This document shows, piece by piece, positions 23,280 to 34,746 of a stretch of 64,000 nt of DNA; the first letter of the stretch is position 1; each line of letters opens with the position of its first letter. The notes beneath the pieces are model-generated. The model did no database searches. It saw only the letters and a list, made by a program, of their open reading frames with translations, and was not told the origin of the DNA. The stretch spans positions 1 to 64,000 of the forward strand of contig NW_026516819.1 in assembly GCF_025766255.1 (NCBI RefSeq). Reading direction: 5' to 3'. The DNA comes from Zychaea mexicana. Its lineage: Eukaryota > Mucoromycota > Mucoromycetes > Mucorales > Lichtheimiaceae. Position numbers and translations under genes: made by a program.

Positions 23280-23620
23280 TTCCTATAATTTAGTCTCTCT
23301 TCCTCTCTTTTACCATAAAAAAAAGCGAAGTGTGTAGTAATATCTCACCGTCTGCTGACCATTTTTTTAAATTTTATGGGAAGAGAAATAATTGACAGCA
23401 ACTCTTCCTTATTCTTGCCAGGGCACAACAGCCCATGTTCCGAAAGATACAACTACACTACGCATCACGGGTGCTTCCATTTTCGGCGATTGCAGGAAAA
23501 GCAGTCGCTCTGACAGGAAAACCGGTCTCTTTTTTCTGAGTGCGTTCCTTGACTACTTACACTCACTAGTCATACAAACTCACTGACACCAATTTTTACG
23601 TACATCAACCTTTACGTACC
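23280..23620. other. Spacer upstream of the Mutator-like gene, contains the empty Crypton site
   Basis: No gene supported. A short open frame runs from an ATG near 23434 but lacks recognisable content. The junction 23609/23610 (CATCAAC|CTTTACG) is uninterrupted here and is filled by 3440 bp in copy 2. Confidence 0.6.
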
Positions 23621-25430
23621 ATGTCCTACAACATGAGATCTGAATTTACAAAATGGATCGACGGCGATGAGATTGAGCAGGTCACGTTAATTCGTAAAAC
23701 GGACCAAACTTATGCGCGACTCACTGACAACGGCTGGCAGCTACATCAGCAAAATCAAAAGAAAACTGAAAGCGGTGTTAGCATCACGAAGGTTTGTCTC
23801 GGTGCCGTGCAATGTGTAAAAGACGACTGCGTACGAAAGAACCTTCCGGTCAAGTCAGCCAGCCACCAAAGCACTTATCAAGCTGCAGAAGTGTGTCAAG
23901 TGCGATACGGAGTTGCGACATATTCCCTGTAAAATTCGTGTCCACTTCAAGTTCGTTGGCAGTGTGGGCAGTGTCGAACATTGTGGTGTGCATTCGCACA
24001 GTCGACATGAAGCCGTTCATATCAGCAAGAGCTCCGTCGCCAAACTTGCCGAGAGAGTTTTGCGATCCCCGCAGGAAAGACCCATGGCTCTTGTTATAGG
24101 CACCAGCTCTCAAAGACCAATGAACCCACCACAACCTCTGCGCGAGATCGACAGCGACTTACAGCATGCTGGTAAAGTTGCGTATCACCGCCGCAACATC
24201 CTTGCAGCCAATGGCTTCAACGCTAAAGGTATACCCAGCATCGAAACAGTAACTGCTTCAGTAATGAAGCTCAATGTCGAGTATCCCGGTTATCTTCGTT
24301 CACCACTCGACCTCCATCCTGACAGTTTTTGCATTCCTTTCGCTTCGCCGTACATTCTGGGCGATGTTGACTACAGCCGCCAACCAATTCTAATGGATGT
24401 CACTTACTCCTGCTTTGGCGACGGCTATTACCTCTGCAACTCTGTCATATATCAAGAAAAACTGGAAAAGTATGTTCCAGTTTTCCAAGCGGTTCTTGGT
24501 GGTTTAACCACTAAAAACTTCATTTCGTTCTTCACGACAATGTTCAAAGTTTTGAATGTAAAGAAAAACGACGACGGTGAACCATCTATGTGCGGGATAA
24601 TGATGGACTTTTCCCAAGCGCAAAAAACCGGCTTTTTTATCGCGTTCAGCAACATTTTTCCCGGTGCCAAAAGTGGGGAGACTTACTTAAAGGGTTGCTA
24701 TTTTCACTGGAAACAGTCGGTTGAACGTATACAAAAAATGGGTGATGTTGTACCAGTGGAACGCCGAAGGATATTCTTGGAATACACCAGGGTCATGTAT
24801 GAGACGACGGTGGAACAGATGTTTGATGTTGTAACCGCTCAAATGGAGAAAGAATTCCCGCATACTTCAAAATGGCTAAAATGGTGGCTTCGACCTGGCG
24901 TTGCTAGTATGATCTTTCGCTCGAAAACGACGATGCATGAAGAGCTTTTACTCAATGCCACAAGAACAACGAACGGCGTAGAATCATTCCATCGTAATAT
25001 CTACCGTTTCGTTCAGCAATCCAAGCCGATTCTTTCAACGTTACCTGAACTTTTCAACTACATGCGAAATGAAGAGAGTAACTTGGAACATGTTCTTGCT
25101 GGCGAAAATATACGTTATAAGATATCTGCGCCTTCGTAAGTTTCTTCTTAGCGTAGTGAGGGTGTGTATTGCATCGAAGCTAGTTAGCATCTGGCTTATT
25201 CTACGCTTTATATATGCAGTCCTTTCAAAGCGCCTAAAAAGAAAAACATAGGCGACAGTCGTCCTCCAGAGAAACTTAAGCAATTATTGTCAAGAAGTTC
25301 TACCACTAATACCAGAAAGCGCTATACAGAAAATAATTCAGATCAAAATGAGCCAACCAAAAGAGCAAGAAAAACAACTAATGATACTTCACTTGGTAAA
25401 ACAATAAGCTTGTTGTTTGTAAGAGTTTGA
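23621..25430 (+). pseudogene. Mutator-like (MULE) transposase with GCM/WRKY-type zinc finger, copy 1, frameshifted
   Basis: Two exons, 23621-25135 and 25220-25430, separated by a GTAAGT..CAG intron. An N-terminal zinc-binding region (CLGAVQCVKDDC, then CVKC, then HxGVHxH) resembles the WRKY-GCM1 fingers described in Mutator-like transposases. The catalytic core shows LMDVTYS, MMDFSQAQ, the CYFHWKQ block and TNGVESFH, matching the D, D, C/W..H and E pattern of MULE transposases. The second exon is a Lys/Arg-rich tail. One extra C at about 23864 shifts the frame inside the zinc finger, so this copy cannot make a full protein; the frame after it stays open to the intron. The copy at 56168-57976 lacks this insertion. 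No terminal inverted repeats were established. Confidence 0.85.
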
Positions 25431-25479
25431 GAATACAGTAATTGAAACCTAATTAAAACATGTATATAGACTATTTAAA

Positions 25480-25850
25480 TCTATGTCGGACACGTTTAAG
25501 CAGGGGAAAACAAAATGACAATGACAAACTATTTTTGGAAGAGGACGAAAAGGGAACCGCGGTGACGAAAAGGGAACATAGTAACGGAAAAGGAATGGGT
25601 GGGAGAATGACAAGATTGAACAAAAAGGGAACGCGGAAACGAAAAGGGAACCATGGTAACGAAAAGAAAAACGTAGAAACGGTAAGGGAACGGGGGGAAA
25701 TGACAAACAGTGAACGAAAACGGAATGGGTGGGAAAATGACAAGACTGAACGAAAAGGGAAGAACGTAGCACACGTAAAAAAGAAAAAACAAGTCGTGCG
25801 GAGTGACAGCGTGAAAACGAAAAGGAGTAATGGAAAAGGAAGGGCGTAGC
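25480..25850. repeat. Purine-rich degenerate tandem repeat
   Basis: Variants of GAACGAAAAGGGAAC and AATGGGTGGGAAAATGACAAG recur many times, purines almost entirely on the plus strand. Copy 2 has a shorter version at 58036-58190, having lost two internal blocks. The long open frames on both strands here follow from the repeat and are not taken as genes. Confidence 0.7.
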
Positions 25851-27659
25851 AAAAGCAGTAAAGGAAAGAAAGGAAGCATGGGAAAAGGGTTGAAAGGGGT
25901 AAAGCCGCGGTTGTCATGGTTACCACCACTGCATGTATGGGAAAGCATCTTCTTCCGATGGGCTCGGGGCCCCAGAACGGTATATATACCTGAAGCAAGA
26001 GGGTACCGCTGCTGTTTCGCTCTTCTTCTTCCTGCTTTACTTTTTACTTTGCCTTTTTTTTTTTACCAAAGTTCTTTTGCTGCTCACTATTACTCAACAT
26101 TGCTTCATCTTTCAACGTCCTTCATTGCCATCTGGTCACGCTTGCTGCATCTCACTTTACGCCACTCGAACATTACGCTTCTTTGTCATCTTTACTTGCT
26201 ATGGCTGCTCTGTCCTTGCCGTCAACAGAACGTTTTTTTCTCCTGTCACTATCGTCAATCGTGCTGGCTGTCATCTGTGGTGACGTTTTTCTGCTCTTGT
26301 ATAATAGAATCCAGCAATGCCGGCGCCCATGTTGCTCTGTCACCTGCAATACATACTCTGGTTTTTTTTGGCTGTCGTATACGTTGACTTGCTCCATCTC
26401 ACATTTCTCTCACTATCCAAGAGCGCGGACGTGTATATTCTACTCGTTGTACAGCCGAATTCCTTTCCTTGGGTGTCTTAAACTCTGCCGAACGTATTGT
26501 GGCTCTACTTGGCGTCTTTGTTTCCAAGGCTCCTTTGCTGGACGGTCTTGTTTCTTGGTTTTCCTGTGCTTACCAACGATGCTGTGCATAGATGCTGCTC
26601 TGCCGCTTCAACGGACGACCTGTTCTTCTCATAGCTTTCCTGTGTATGCTTAAGCTGTATGCCTTCATCCGCCGTTTTGGATTTATCAAGATCAAGGCTG
26701 AGACTGTGTTGTTGCTGTGGCTCTCCATGGATGAACTATGCTTTTGTTCGGACACATGCGTTTCCCTTGTGGGCTCCTACTGTGTTTGCCGAAGTTATGA
26801 TCCACATGGTAAGTTTTTCTAATTTAAGATCTTCCTTTATATTAGCTGGTCAGCACTTGTGGATTGTTTTATTAAAAAGCAAGAATGATTGATAGGATGA
26901 ACAAGTGCATGTACACGCGCGATCGTTGACGGCAGACATTGTGGGTATTGGCGACGGTGGCAGAGGAATTTGGATGGGCAGGTTATTATGTTTGTTTATG
27001 GAACAAGTGCAAGGCCGTTGACCATATAGCCATATCGAGATGCTGTTGGTGTGATAAGGTACTCTATGTGTATTACTGGATGAGCTTGAGCCATATTCTA
27101 ACTTGCGGCGGTGATTTGTAATGTAGATACTACGTTTTTGTATCATTGTTACGTGTGAGGATCCAGGTAAGTGGTCAAAAGTGATTGCTGGGCAGGATCT
27201 GTTGTGTTGGGCATGCTGGTGGTGGATAAGTGGTGTGGGTATATGATTCAGAGTGCCGGTCTTTGTTTGCTGAAGGCAACAGTGTTGGACTAGAAGGATG
27301 GAATTCTTAAATAAAGACGATCAATTTTGAAAAGAAAGCATAATGTTTTGAGCGGGTTAGAAGATGTGCTGTGAACGGCAGTTCTTTTGTCGGATTACTG
27401 ATACGACGGATTGTGTGAGAGCACCAGTAAAAGAAATAAAAACAGAAGGATCTCCATTTCATAACTTGGCTTGATTACCAACGTACATATGGATAACCAA
27501 ACAACGATGACATCTGAAGATGACAAAGACTATAGTGAACCGTGATGTTCTTGCTGTCTTTGAGTGACTGTGCCGCTGAAAAAGAACAGCACTGCTCTCT
27601 TTTTCCTCTTTACCAAACAAAAGCATGACTATCACGAACGCTCCCAGCCATCCATCGTA
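25851..27659. other. No supported gene
   Basis: Single-copy sequence just beyond duplication copy 1. Plus-strand frames of 60-185 codons are rich in Cys, Leu and Phe, overlap each other in different frames, and have no convincing splice partners or motifs. Confidence 0.4.
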
Positions 27660-28681
27660 CTAGTTCTTGTTCTTGTTCTTGTTCTTGCTTTTGTTCTTCT
27701 TATGCTTATTGTTGTCGTTGTCATCGTTGTTGTCGTTATTGTCGTTGTTGTCGTTGTCATCGTCGTTATCGTTGTCGTTGTCGTCGTTGTTGTCGTCGTC
27801 GTCGTTGCTGTAAGCATTGTAGTCGTTGTAGTCGTTATCGTTGTTGTTGTTGTTTTTGTTGCTGTTGTATTCTAAACTCAACATAAATGAGTCGAAAAAT
27901 TGCTGTTCTTTGCCTCTCGGGACAAGATGTCCGATTGCCCGTTGGATATCCTCTTGCTTAATGCTTTCCGGCTCCAGAACCTTTCGGCCCAGGGCCTCCA
28001 CCAAGTTCAACGCAGCTCGGGCCGCACCAACGCACCCAAACTCGTCAAATGTTTCCACCGTAGCAGCCGCAGTCATAGTGTCTATTCTGGCCTTTTCTTC
28101 TTCCGTAAGTTCCCTGGGAACAATTTCGGCGTGTCGAAGCCTTTTCAGCACCCTTTCGTTTGTTGCCGGATTGCTGTCGACACGCCCACTGTCCCCTTCC
28201 AGCTCGACTTGCCACTGCACCCCTCTGCGAAGCTGCACCGCGGACATCGAAACATAGGTGTTGAAAAGCCCATCTTGGTTTCGCCGTCTGCTTAGTTTGA
28301 CTTCACCCTGGCACACAACAGACATCCCCTCCACAAGCTGAAGATCCAGAATAGCGTCCATTACTTCTGGGTTTCCTGCCCACACCTTTAGCATCACAAT
28401 TAGTAACACCACAATTACAGTAACATCCTGACATGACCACACGTATCCCTTACCACATCACTCAAACAAAAACAAAAACAAACACGTACCGTCATAAAAC
28501 CACCGTCTACGTTCAGAGAAAAGCTCATCCAAGGACGCTCGCGCCGCGCACCGCTTCGAATTTCGGAGGAATTACGCCAGCTACCACACCAACAAAAGGC
28601 ATATTCTTCAATAAAACTTAAAAGAGCGGGGAAAAAAAACATGGGACAACCAGTTTTCAATTGTGCTTGTTTTACACTCAA
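27660..28681 (-). CDS. Possible SSB-like OB-fold protein with a long Asn/Asp tail
   Basis: Minus strand: an upstream exon ending at 28490 joins in phase 0 (GTACGT..AAG) to exon 28385-27660. Across the join the protein reads SFSLNVDGG, then VWAGNPEVMDAIL, then EGMSVVCQGEVKL and RNQDGLFNTYVSMSAVQLR. This spacing, with a hydrophobic W/F-G-x-PE start, a KG-like turn, a VxGxV strand and a DG..Y.. strand, resembles the second half of single-stranded-DNA-binding OB folds. After about 120 further residues the protein ends in a low-complexity tail of Asn, Asp and Lys encoded by a GTT/GTC-type microsatellite (27663-27860). The 5' exon start is not determined; the open frame reaches 28681 but its first part looks non-coding. 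An OB fold is a suggestion only. It lies outside both duplication copies. Confidence 0.4.
27663..27860. repeat. GTTGTC/GTTATC trinucleotide microsatellite
   Basis: Long run of GTT, GTC and ATC/ATT triplets, read on the minus strand as Asn and Asp codons at the end of the 27660-28681 gene. The valine-rich open frame on the plus strand is a shadow of it. Confidence 0.85.
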
Positions 28682-28727
28682 CCTCTATATTCTAGCAGAT
28701 GAGATTTTTCAACACCCAATCAGATCA

Positions 28728-29290
28728 CATTCATTTTGTACTTGGAACAATATAATTGGGTTGTAGCCATCTTTTTCTAGCGTCTGACTGGAGGAAGACC
28801 CCACAGTCTGTTAGAAAAGAAGCTTTTTCATTAGCCCTTGTTTTAGAAGCATTGCCCTCTGAATTGTTGTTTCATTCAACATGTACTCTTTTTATTTGTC
28901 GTTATTTTAGATCATTATCCTCTTATTGGTTGTTTCATTGTGAATGCAATCACTTTATTTGTCTTTCCATTATTCGTTATTCAATGTGAAGGTGATTTTC
29001 ATATTTGCTTATGGATTTATATATGGACGATTTTATTAGAATATGATGAGCCAAACCGGCAAAACGTTCATAGTTGCTACACTATTTTCTACAGCTATAC
29101 GTGCTCTATGTTCTTGTTATAAACCAGCACCATCTTCGTAAGCAACAATAGTAGACCTACGCAGTAAAATACACAGTTTGAAAGCAGTAATAAAATTCCC
29201 CAGCAGTGCTCCAATTAGCCTCGTGGTCATATCATAAGTATACAATGTAGGTACTTCCGTTAAACTAATGCAAAAAAAAAGAGCTGTAGC
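28728..29290. repeat. Diverged third relic of a segment in the duplication (like 20545-21000)
   Basis: Blocks such as GTACTTGGAACAATAT, TTGTAGCCATCTTTTT, GGAAGACCCCACAGTCTG and ATGAGCCAAACCGGCAAA match, in the same order, blocks at 20548-20760 and 49645-49850. The copy is much more diverged than the two large copies are from each other, so it is older. Coding capacity is lost or was never present. Confidence 0.6.
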
Positions 29291-30230
29291 AGTAACAGCA
29301 TTGTTCGTGGACAGCTAAGAATTAATGTTTCGTCATTCCCCAACCCATTCAGCCATACCTTTATTCTAAACACATCAGTCTATGCCAGTGAAAGTAGCGG
29401 AAAATATATACATAAGGCTCATTCATAGCTGAGGCAGCTTTACCCAATATCACACTTGTTATAGAAGCAAGAAAGTCCCTCGTAAGGATTGTGAGTATGA
29501 GAAGCTGCCCAATTACGAGCAAAAACCAACATGTAGATATTCAATGGCACAAACATGAGCAGCCACAGTGCACATTACCTTATATTTGTGCTTACGGCAC
29601 CGCGCGAAAAACCAAATATTCAGTAGTTCAAAAAAAGCTTTATAGTTGGATGTCAAGCTTTGGGGGTATGAGCTGGAAAAACATCAGAGTGCATATACTA
29701 AATGTAGTAGATATGCACCAGGTAGCTCATGTGCATCTATGATTGTACTCTCTACCAGTGTACTGATGCAGAGGGCATTCAACGAGTTGCTCTATGATTT
29801 TACAAACGTTACTCCTATGAAAACGGACAGCGCCAGAGGCGGGGGGCTGTACCCCCCACCCACTTTTCTTTACTTTCTCATCTTGCTCTTTTATGAGCGC
29901 CCCTATATCCTAGGTTTACAGGAATCTAATTCATGCATTATGATGCAGCACACCTACTTGTCTCTCTAACAACAATAAAGATCCATATACTTAAATACCC
30001 TATATATGCGTTTTCTCTATTCCGCTCCTTGTGTTGTGTAGCTTGTACTAGAGCAATGCATCAATGTGTTTGATGCAGAAACATACATCGTTCGTTTTTA
30101 TTATGTGTAATAAGAGGAAAATGCAGGAATGATTTAGAAGAAAGGACACGTGTACTCTTACAAAAGAAAAGAAAAGAAAAGAGAGAGCGATCGTCTTAAT
30201 CATTGTTCTTTTTCTAATTCCCATCTCGTC
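29291..30230. other. No supported gene
   Basis: AT-rich sequence with short overlapping frames. A GGGGGGCTGTACCCCCCACCC stem lies near 29841. It may contain the 5' flank or terminal repeat of the transposon that starts at 30231, but no inverted repeat was identified. Confidence 0.4.
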
Positions 30231-33200
30231 ATGGAGAATAATCCGGAGCTAGTTGCATGCTTTTGCCCAGAATGTAGCAGAAGCACTGTTCTTGGCTTCC
30301 GTGAGGTTACCCGCTTGCAAAGAGAACAGCATACTCAACGTTCTGTGAATGCTGCAAGATCTAGAATGTCGCACAATGGTATGGCTGCTGATGTAGGATA
30401 TCAAGTGTTGGCACTGTATTAATAAAATATTTCGTATTACAGTGAGTGCAATTATAGCTACATTTGAAGGTGAGCAGCCTTCACCCTCCCAACCGTCACC
30501 GTCGGCATCAGCGAATAATATGGATATCGATGTTATGGATATCGACGATGGCGTTTTGAATGAGCCTTCTCCCTCCCGTTCTCCTGGTATGCTGAGATAA
30601 GCGATCGAAAAGTAGTAAAGAGTAAAAAATAATCATAGTTGAACGTATATAGCTGTTGCTGCCGTTCGCCGGTTATCGTTCTCTGCTGAGGACACTGTCT
30701 TTGGGGTTGAGGAAGAAGAGGAATCAATAGCAAGCGACGATCGCTTGCTTGATGCAGACGATGTCGAATGGGAGATCATGGTGACAATGGCAATGTAATT
30801 GAGACAGCCAGCATTGACGAGGAAGGAGGTGTGTATATGCTAATATGTGTCCAAGGCAACCCATTTTATTACAATCGTTTAAAATTTCTCATACCTTCCA
30901 AAAGATGCTACAAGTTCTCCTGCACGCACATCATTGCTTTCGGGATATTCGCATCCCTATGTCCTTGTCATTGTTTTCCTTGTCCTCTTCCAGCTGCACC
31001 TTATGTCTGAGCATATGTCAACGGCGCTTATTGAGTTTTGTGGACTCCTCCTCGAAGATCTTCCGCTCCCGTCCACCGACCGCCTTTCTCTCTCTCTTGC
31101 TACCTTGCGTCGAATCACTGGCATCTCTTCCCAGATCGATTCCCTGCGTCGTTATGTATCTTGAACTAAATGCCATAGCATTTACCTTTTGACTCCAGAT
31201 TGCCCGCGCACATGCACGAATGACGATATCCGTTACAACCGCCTCTGTGGTCAAGCACTGTTTCGATCCACGGGTAATAGCCTGTTACCGATTAAAAATT
31301 TGCTTACCAGCCCTTGTCTGCGAGTATTGAGCGACTGTTCAAGCGACCGGGATTCGAAGCAATGATCGAAGCATGGCGCGATCGCAGAAGTGTGGCAAAT
31401 GCTTTTTTTGACGTTTATGATGGTGACATGTGGCGAGATCTTGTTGATCGTGCTGGTCGTCGATTCGTCGAAGAGATTCGATCGCTTTTGCTTACGCTCA
31501 ACGTTGACTGGTTTGGCCCGTTCATAAATTCGACTTACTCCTGTGGTGCAGTTTACCTAACTGTCAATAATCTCCCCCGATCTGAGCGCTACAAAACCGA
31601 AAACGTTATACTTGTTGGAGTAATGCCAGGTCCTCGAGAACCCAGCACATCTGACATGAATCATTACCTGCGCCCATTGGTTGATGATTTGCTTCAGTGG
31701 TATGACTGGAAAACGATCGGGACGAATGAGTGTCCAGACGGAGCGCAAGTACGTTTGGCACTCCTACTCAATGCTTGTGATATACCTGCCGCCAGAAAAA
31801 CAAGTGGATTCACCTCGCACGCAAGTACTTGTGCTTGCCATAAGTGCGCTCGCCAATTTCCCGTTTTTCCTGGCACATCAGACATCGACTACTCGGGATT
31901 CAATTTGTACGAATGGGAATTGCGGACACGCGAAGACAATCGAGAGAACGCCCAGCAATGGCGACAAGCCGAGACACTTGCTGCTCGCCGACAGATCGAA
32001 CGTGACACCGGAACACGATGGTCTAAATTGCACCGCCTTGAATACTTCGATCCCGTTCGCTGCACGATCATCGATCCAATGCACAACTTGTTTCTTGGCA
32101 CGGCAAAACGTATGACCAAGATGTGGATCGAAAACGGCGACCTTACCAGGCAGGACCTTTGTGAAATGCAGGTTTTGGCAGACAGCATCGTGCTCCCTCC
32201 TGACTACGTTTCCTTGAAGCGGAAGATCGGAGCTGGCTTCTCTTTTATGACCGCTGATGATTGGAAATCGTGGTGTATCGTATACTCGCCCTTCGTCTTG
32301 CAAAACCATCTGCCCTGCCATCTTCTCGCTCACTGGCTGAGCTTCGTAAACGCCTGTCGATTGCTGGTCAAGCCTTCCGTCACCATGAACGAGATAGAAG
32401 GAGCCAACACGTTTTTGCTGGACTTTTGTCGTGGTGTCGAACGCATATATAGCACAGAGCAAATCACGCCAAATATGCATCTGCATATGCACTTGGACGT
32501 AACGATCGAGGATTTTGGACCTTTATATGCTTTCTGGCTCTTTAGTTTTGAGAGATATAATGGATATTTAAAGGAGATCGATACGAACCAGAAGGATTTA
32601 TTCGAGATGACGTTCATGAAGAAGTTCTTGCAAAAGACAGGTGCTCGCGACTTTGTCCGGTCGTTTGAGGACCGCTTCATGGACAAGCCAAGCCATTTCG
32701 CCTTCTTGAATCGCTTTTTGGACATCGTGCAGCCGATGAAGCAAACTGGTGACACTACGAGTGGTGCGTTCGATCCACACAGATTTTTTGCGCTGTCGAC
32801 CGGTACTGAACAGGCCACTGGAGGCGAGCCACTACCACCAGATGCATAGCCGGTAGATTTTGCACCAGCAACGTTTATGCCTGACCCAGTATATACTTTC
32901 CTTCTGGCCTTTTATCAATCCGTTTATGGCACCCATCTGGACCATTACAGAGATGCGCAGGGTAGCCGGGTGTTTGTGAACAATCGTTATAACAAGATGA
33001 AGACAATCACCATTATGGGTCAGCTCTATAGGAGCAAAGAAGCAAGATCGCGGCGTGGTGCGTGCGCACAGGTGCTGTATGAAGCAGAAGATCGAGGCGA
33101 ACCGATCGCTTGGCCGTGCGAAATCCAGTACTTCTTCCGCCACGAGTTAAAGGTCGACGCCCAGCTCAAAGAACATGTTTTTGCCTTTGTTCCCTGGCAT

Positions 33201-33401
33201 AGCATTTACAGCAGTAATGAGTCGTTGTTCGTGGATGAATATCTGGAGACATGGCGTAGCCACTTCCTTGCTGAGGACATGCACTGCATCGTGCCCGTTC
33301 ATCGTCTGTATAGTCAAGTGGCAGTTGTAAAATACGGCGATCAAACGCACGCAAGTGGTAGAACAGTCGTTATTCCGTTGCCTAAAAAGATGTTGGCGTA
33401 A
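30231..33401 (+). pseudogene. CMC superfamily (Plavaka/EnSpm-like, Tnp2-type) transposase, several frame breaks
   Basis: Opening exons: 30231-30378 with a CFCPEC zinc-finger start, 30470-30586 and 30653 onward (acidic linker), 30994-31155 and from 31199 with CPRTC..CGQALF. The main open frame 31314-32849 has VDWFGPFINSTYSCG, LPRSERYKTENVILVG, CACHKC, TGTRWSKLHRLEYFDP and IDPMHNLFLGTAKRM, the hallmark blocks of fungal Plavaka-like transposases related to plant CACTA Tnp2. A TAG at 32847-32849 interrupts the frame, which then continues to 33401 with the family's C-terminal part (YTFLLAFYQ, WHSIYSSNE, FRHELK). Frame breaks also occur in the A run at about 31293-31298, where the frame into SIERLFKRPGFE is off by one base, and near the exon joints at about 30770 and 31199. 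A cut-and-paste transposase in origin; this copy is not functional as read. Confidence 0.8.
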
Positions 33402-33611
33402 AACAAAGAGAAGCAATTTTTTCTCCTCCCCCTCCTCAAAACTATCTTTCTCTTATTTCTTTCTCCCCCCACCAACTACTCAAAACGAGCGGCCTCTTGC
33501 TTCTTCCTTTCCCCACCAAATAAATAGCACACTTACACACGCATATTATACAGACGTATTTTTGCCCACCCCTAACCCGCACAGCATAAGCCGGCAACCG
33601 CTTTATTTACT

Positions 33612-34746
33612 TTAAGCAAACATCCAGTCTTGCAGCTGCTCACGCACAGCCGAGCACAAGGTAACTGCCTTTCGTGCTACTGATCGTTCAAGCACGTTCG
33701 GCTGCGAGTCAACGTCCACAGCCGGTCTGAAATCGTCAAGGCTTTTCAGAAAGACGTTTGCCTACAAACAACATCTCTGTCAAGATTCACGTGTAAAGAA
33801 ATCTACTTTGAAAGTAATTACCCGCTCACTACGCCATTCGGGCACGAAGACCGAGACACGCTTGCCACTGCGCAGGACACCAGTGCTGCTGCTTTCGTTG
33901 TCGGTCTCCTCTTCCGACATACATCCGTCCTGGAGCAACGACTTTCCACCGGGGTACTGTTCCTCCAGTTCGATCGCACGTTGCTGGAAAACATTGAGTC
34001 GTCGTACTAATTTCTGTTTCAGATGTTAAGACAATACTCTTACAAAACCTCCTATTACTTTACTTACGCTATGTCTGCGCTGATAGCGTCTTCTCATCAC
34101 TTTTTTGCGCGCTTTCGTCTCGGGCGACTCGTTCCCCTTCGTCCTTAAATTGTCAAAATGGGTGTCTGCTTCTTGTCCAAGTTGAAGCAGCCTTGGCCTT
34201 CGATGTAGTCGACAAGGCGCTTCACGGCATCCTTGTTGGCCTGGTTTGTGAAGGGGAGGTCGAGCCTGAGACCAGCGTCGCCCAGTCGCTCATTCTGTGT
34301 ACGTATACAATCCTTCAACACATTTATTGTAACAACAGAATTCTTTTTAGCAATCATCACTGTTCTAATATTCACCACTTTCTTTTTTTTACAATTGTCT
34401 CTCTGTTCTCTAGTATGGCACTTACAGACACAAGTGGAACACGACGACCACGCGCTTCAGCTTGACGGCCAACGCCAACGCCACCACCTTGACCTTCACC
34501 GAGGGCCCCACTACCAACTGTGGCAGTACGATATGCCATATTGGCAACTGTTTGGCCAATTCTATCGACCTTTTCGTGCAGGGCCTGGTTCTCGGCCTAC
34601 AAATTACGGACAGTATCCAAGAGCGTGTTATGCTGTTGTTGTTGTTGCTGCTGCCGATCCAGGACACTGTTCTGCTGTTGGGCATCATTTTCACGCTGCG
34701 CCATGCGCCGTTGTCGCTGGGCTTGGAGATCGCTTACAGTAGGCAT
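33612..34746 (-). pseudogene. Unknown gene convergent to the Plavaka-like transposase, multi-exon, one stop
   Basis: Minus strand from an ATG at 34746. The first exon is a Gln-rich, probably coiled-coil region (RQRRMAQREND, poly-Gln), interrupted by a TAG at 34597-34599, then Gly/Val/Ala-rich. After an intron ending ACACAG near 34300 the protein has LRLDLPFTNQANKDAVKRLV, then a basic KKVMRRRYQRRHS segment, then FQQRAIELEEQYPGG, an acidic SEEETDNESSS linker, and ends VREQLQDWMFA at 33612. Introns have GTAAGT or GTAATT donors and AG acceptors. No domain is recognised. Its position directly facing the transposase suggests it could be a second gene of the same element; not shown. The transition near 34150 depends on which frame is followed. 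Confidence 0.45.

Larger units (their letters stand above)
12013..25767. repeat. Large segmental duplication, copy 1
   Basis: From CCATAATGCTTCATG at 12013 to GAAGAACGT at 25767 the sequence matches 41105-58190 in the same orientation and gene order, with only scattered substitutions and small indels. At the left edge the preceding base differs (A here, T at 41104); at the right edge this copy continues AGCACACG while copy 2 turns into LINE sequence. Unlike copy 2 it has an uninterrupted site at 23609/23610 where the Crypton is inserted. It keeps the full 3' part of the OrsD gene beyond 12013, so it is the better candidate for the parental arrangement. Confidence 0.9.

Noticed and set aside
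25471..25998. Phe/Ser/Pro-rich minus-strand frames of 107-175 codons
   Set aside because: Produced by the purine-rich tandem repeat; all three frames are open in parts and copy 2 breaks them.
27564..27875. Valine-rich plus-strand frame of 103 codons
   Set aside because: Shadow of the GTT/GTC microsatellite.
31276..31312. Short intron to explain the frame change in the Plavaka-like gene
   Set aside because: Only about 38 nt and out of phase; an A-run frameshift explains it better.
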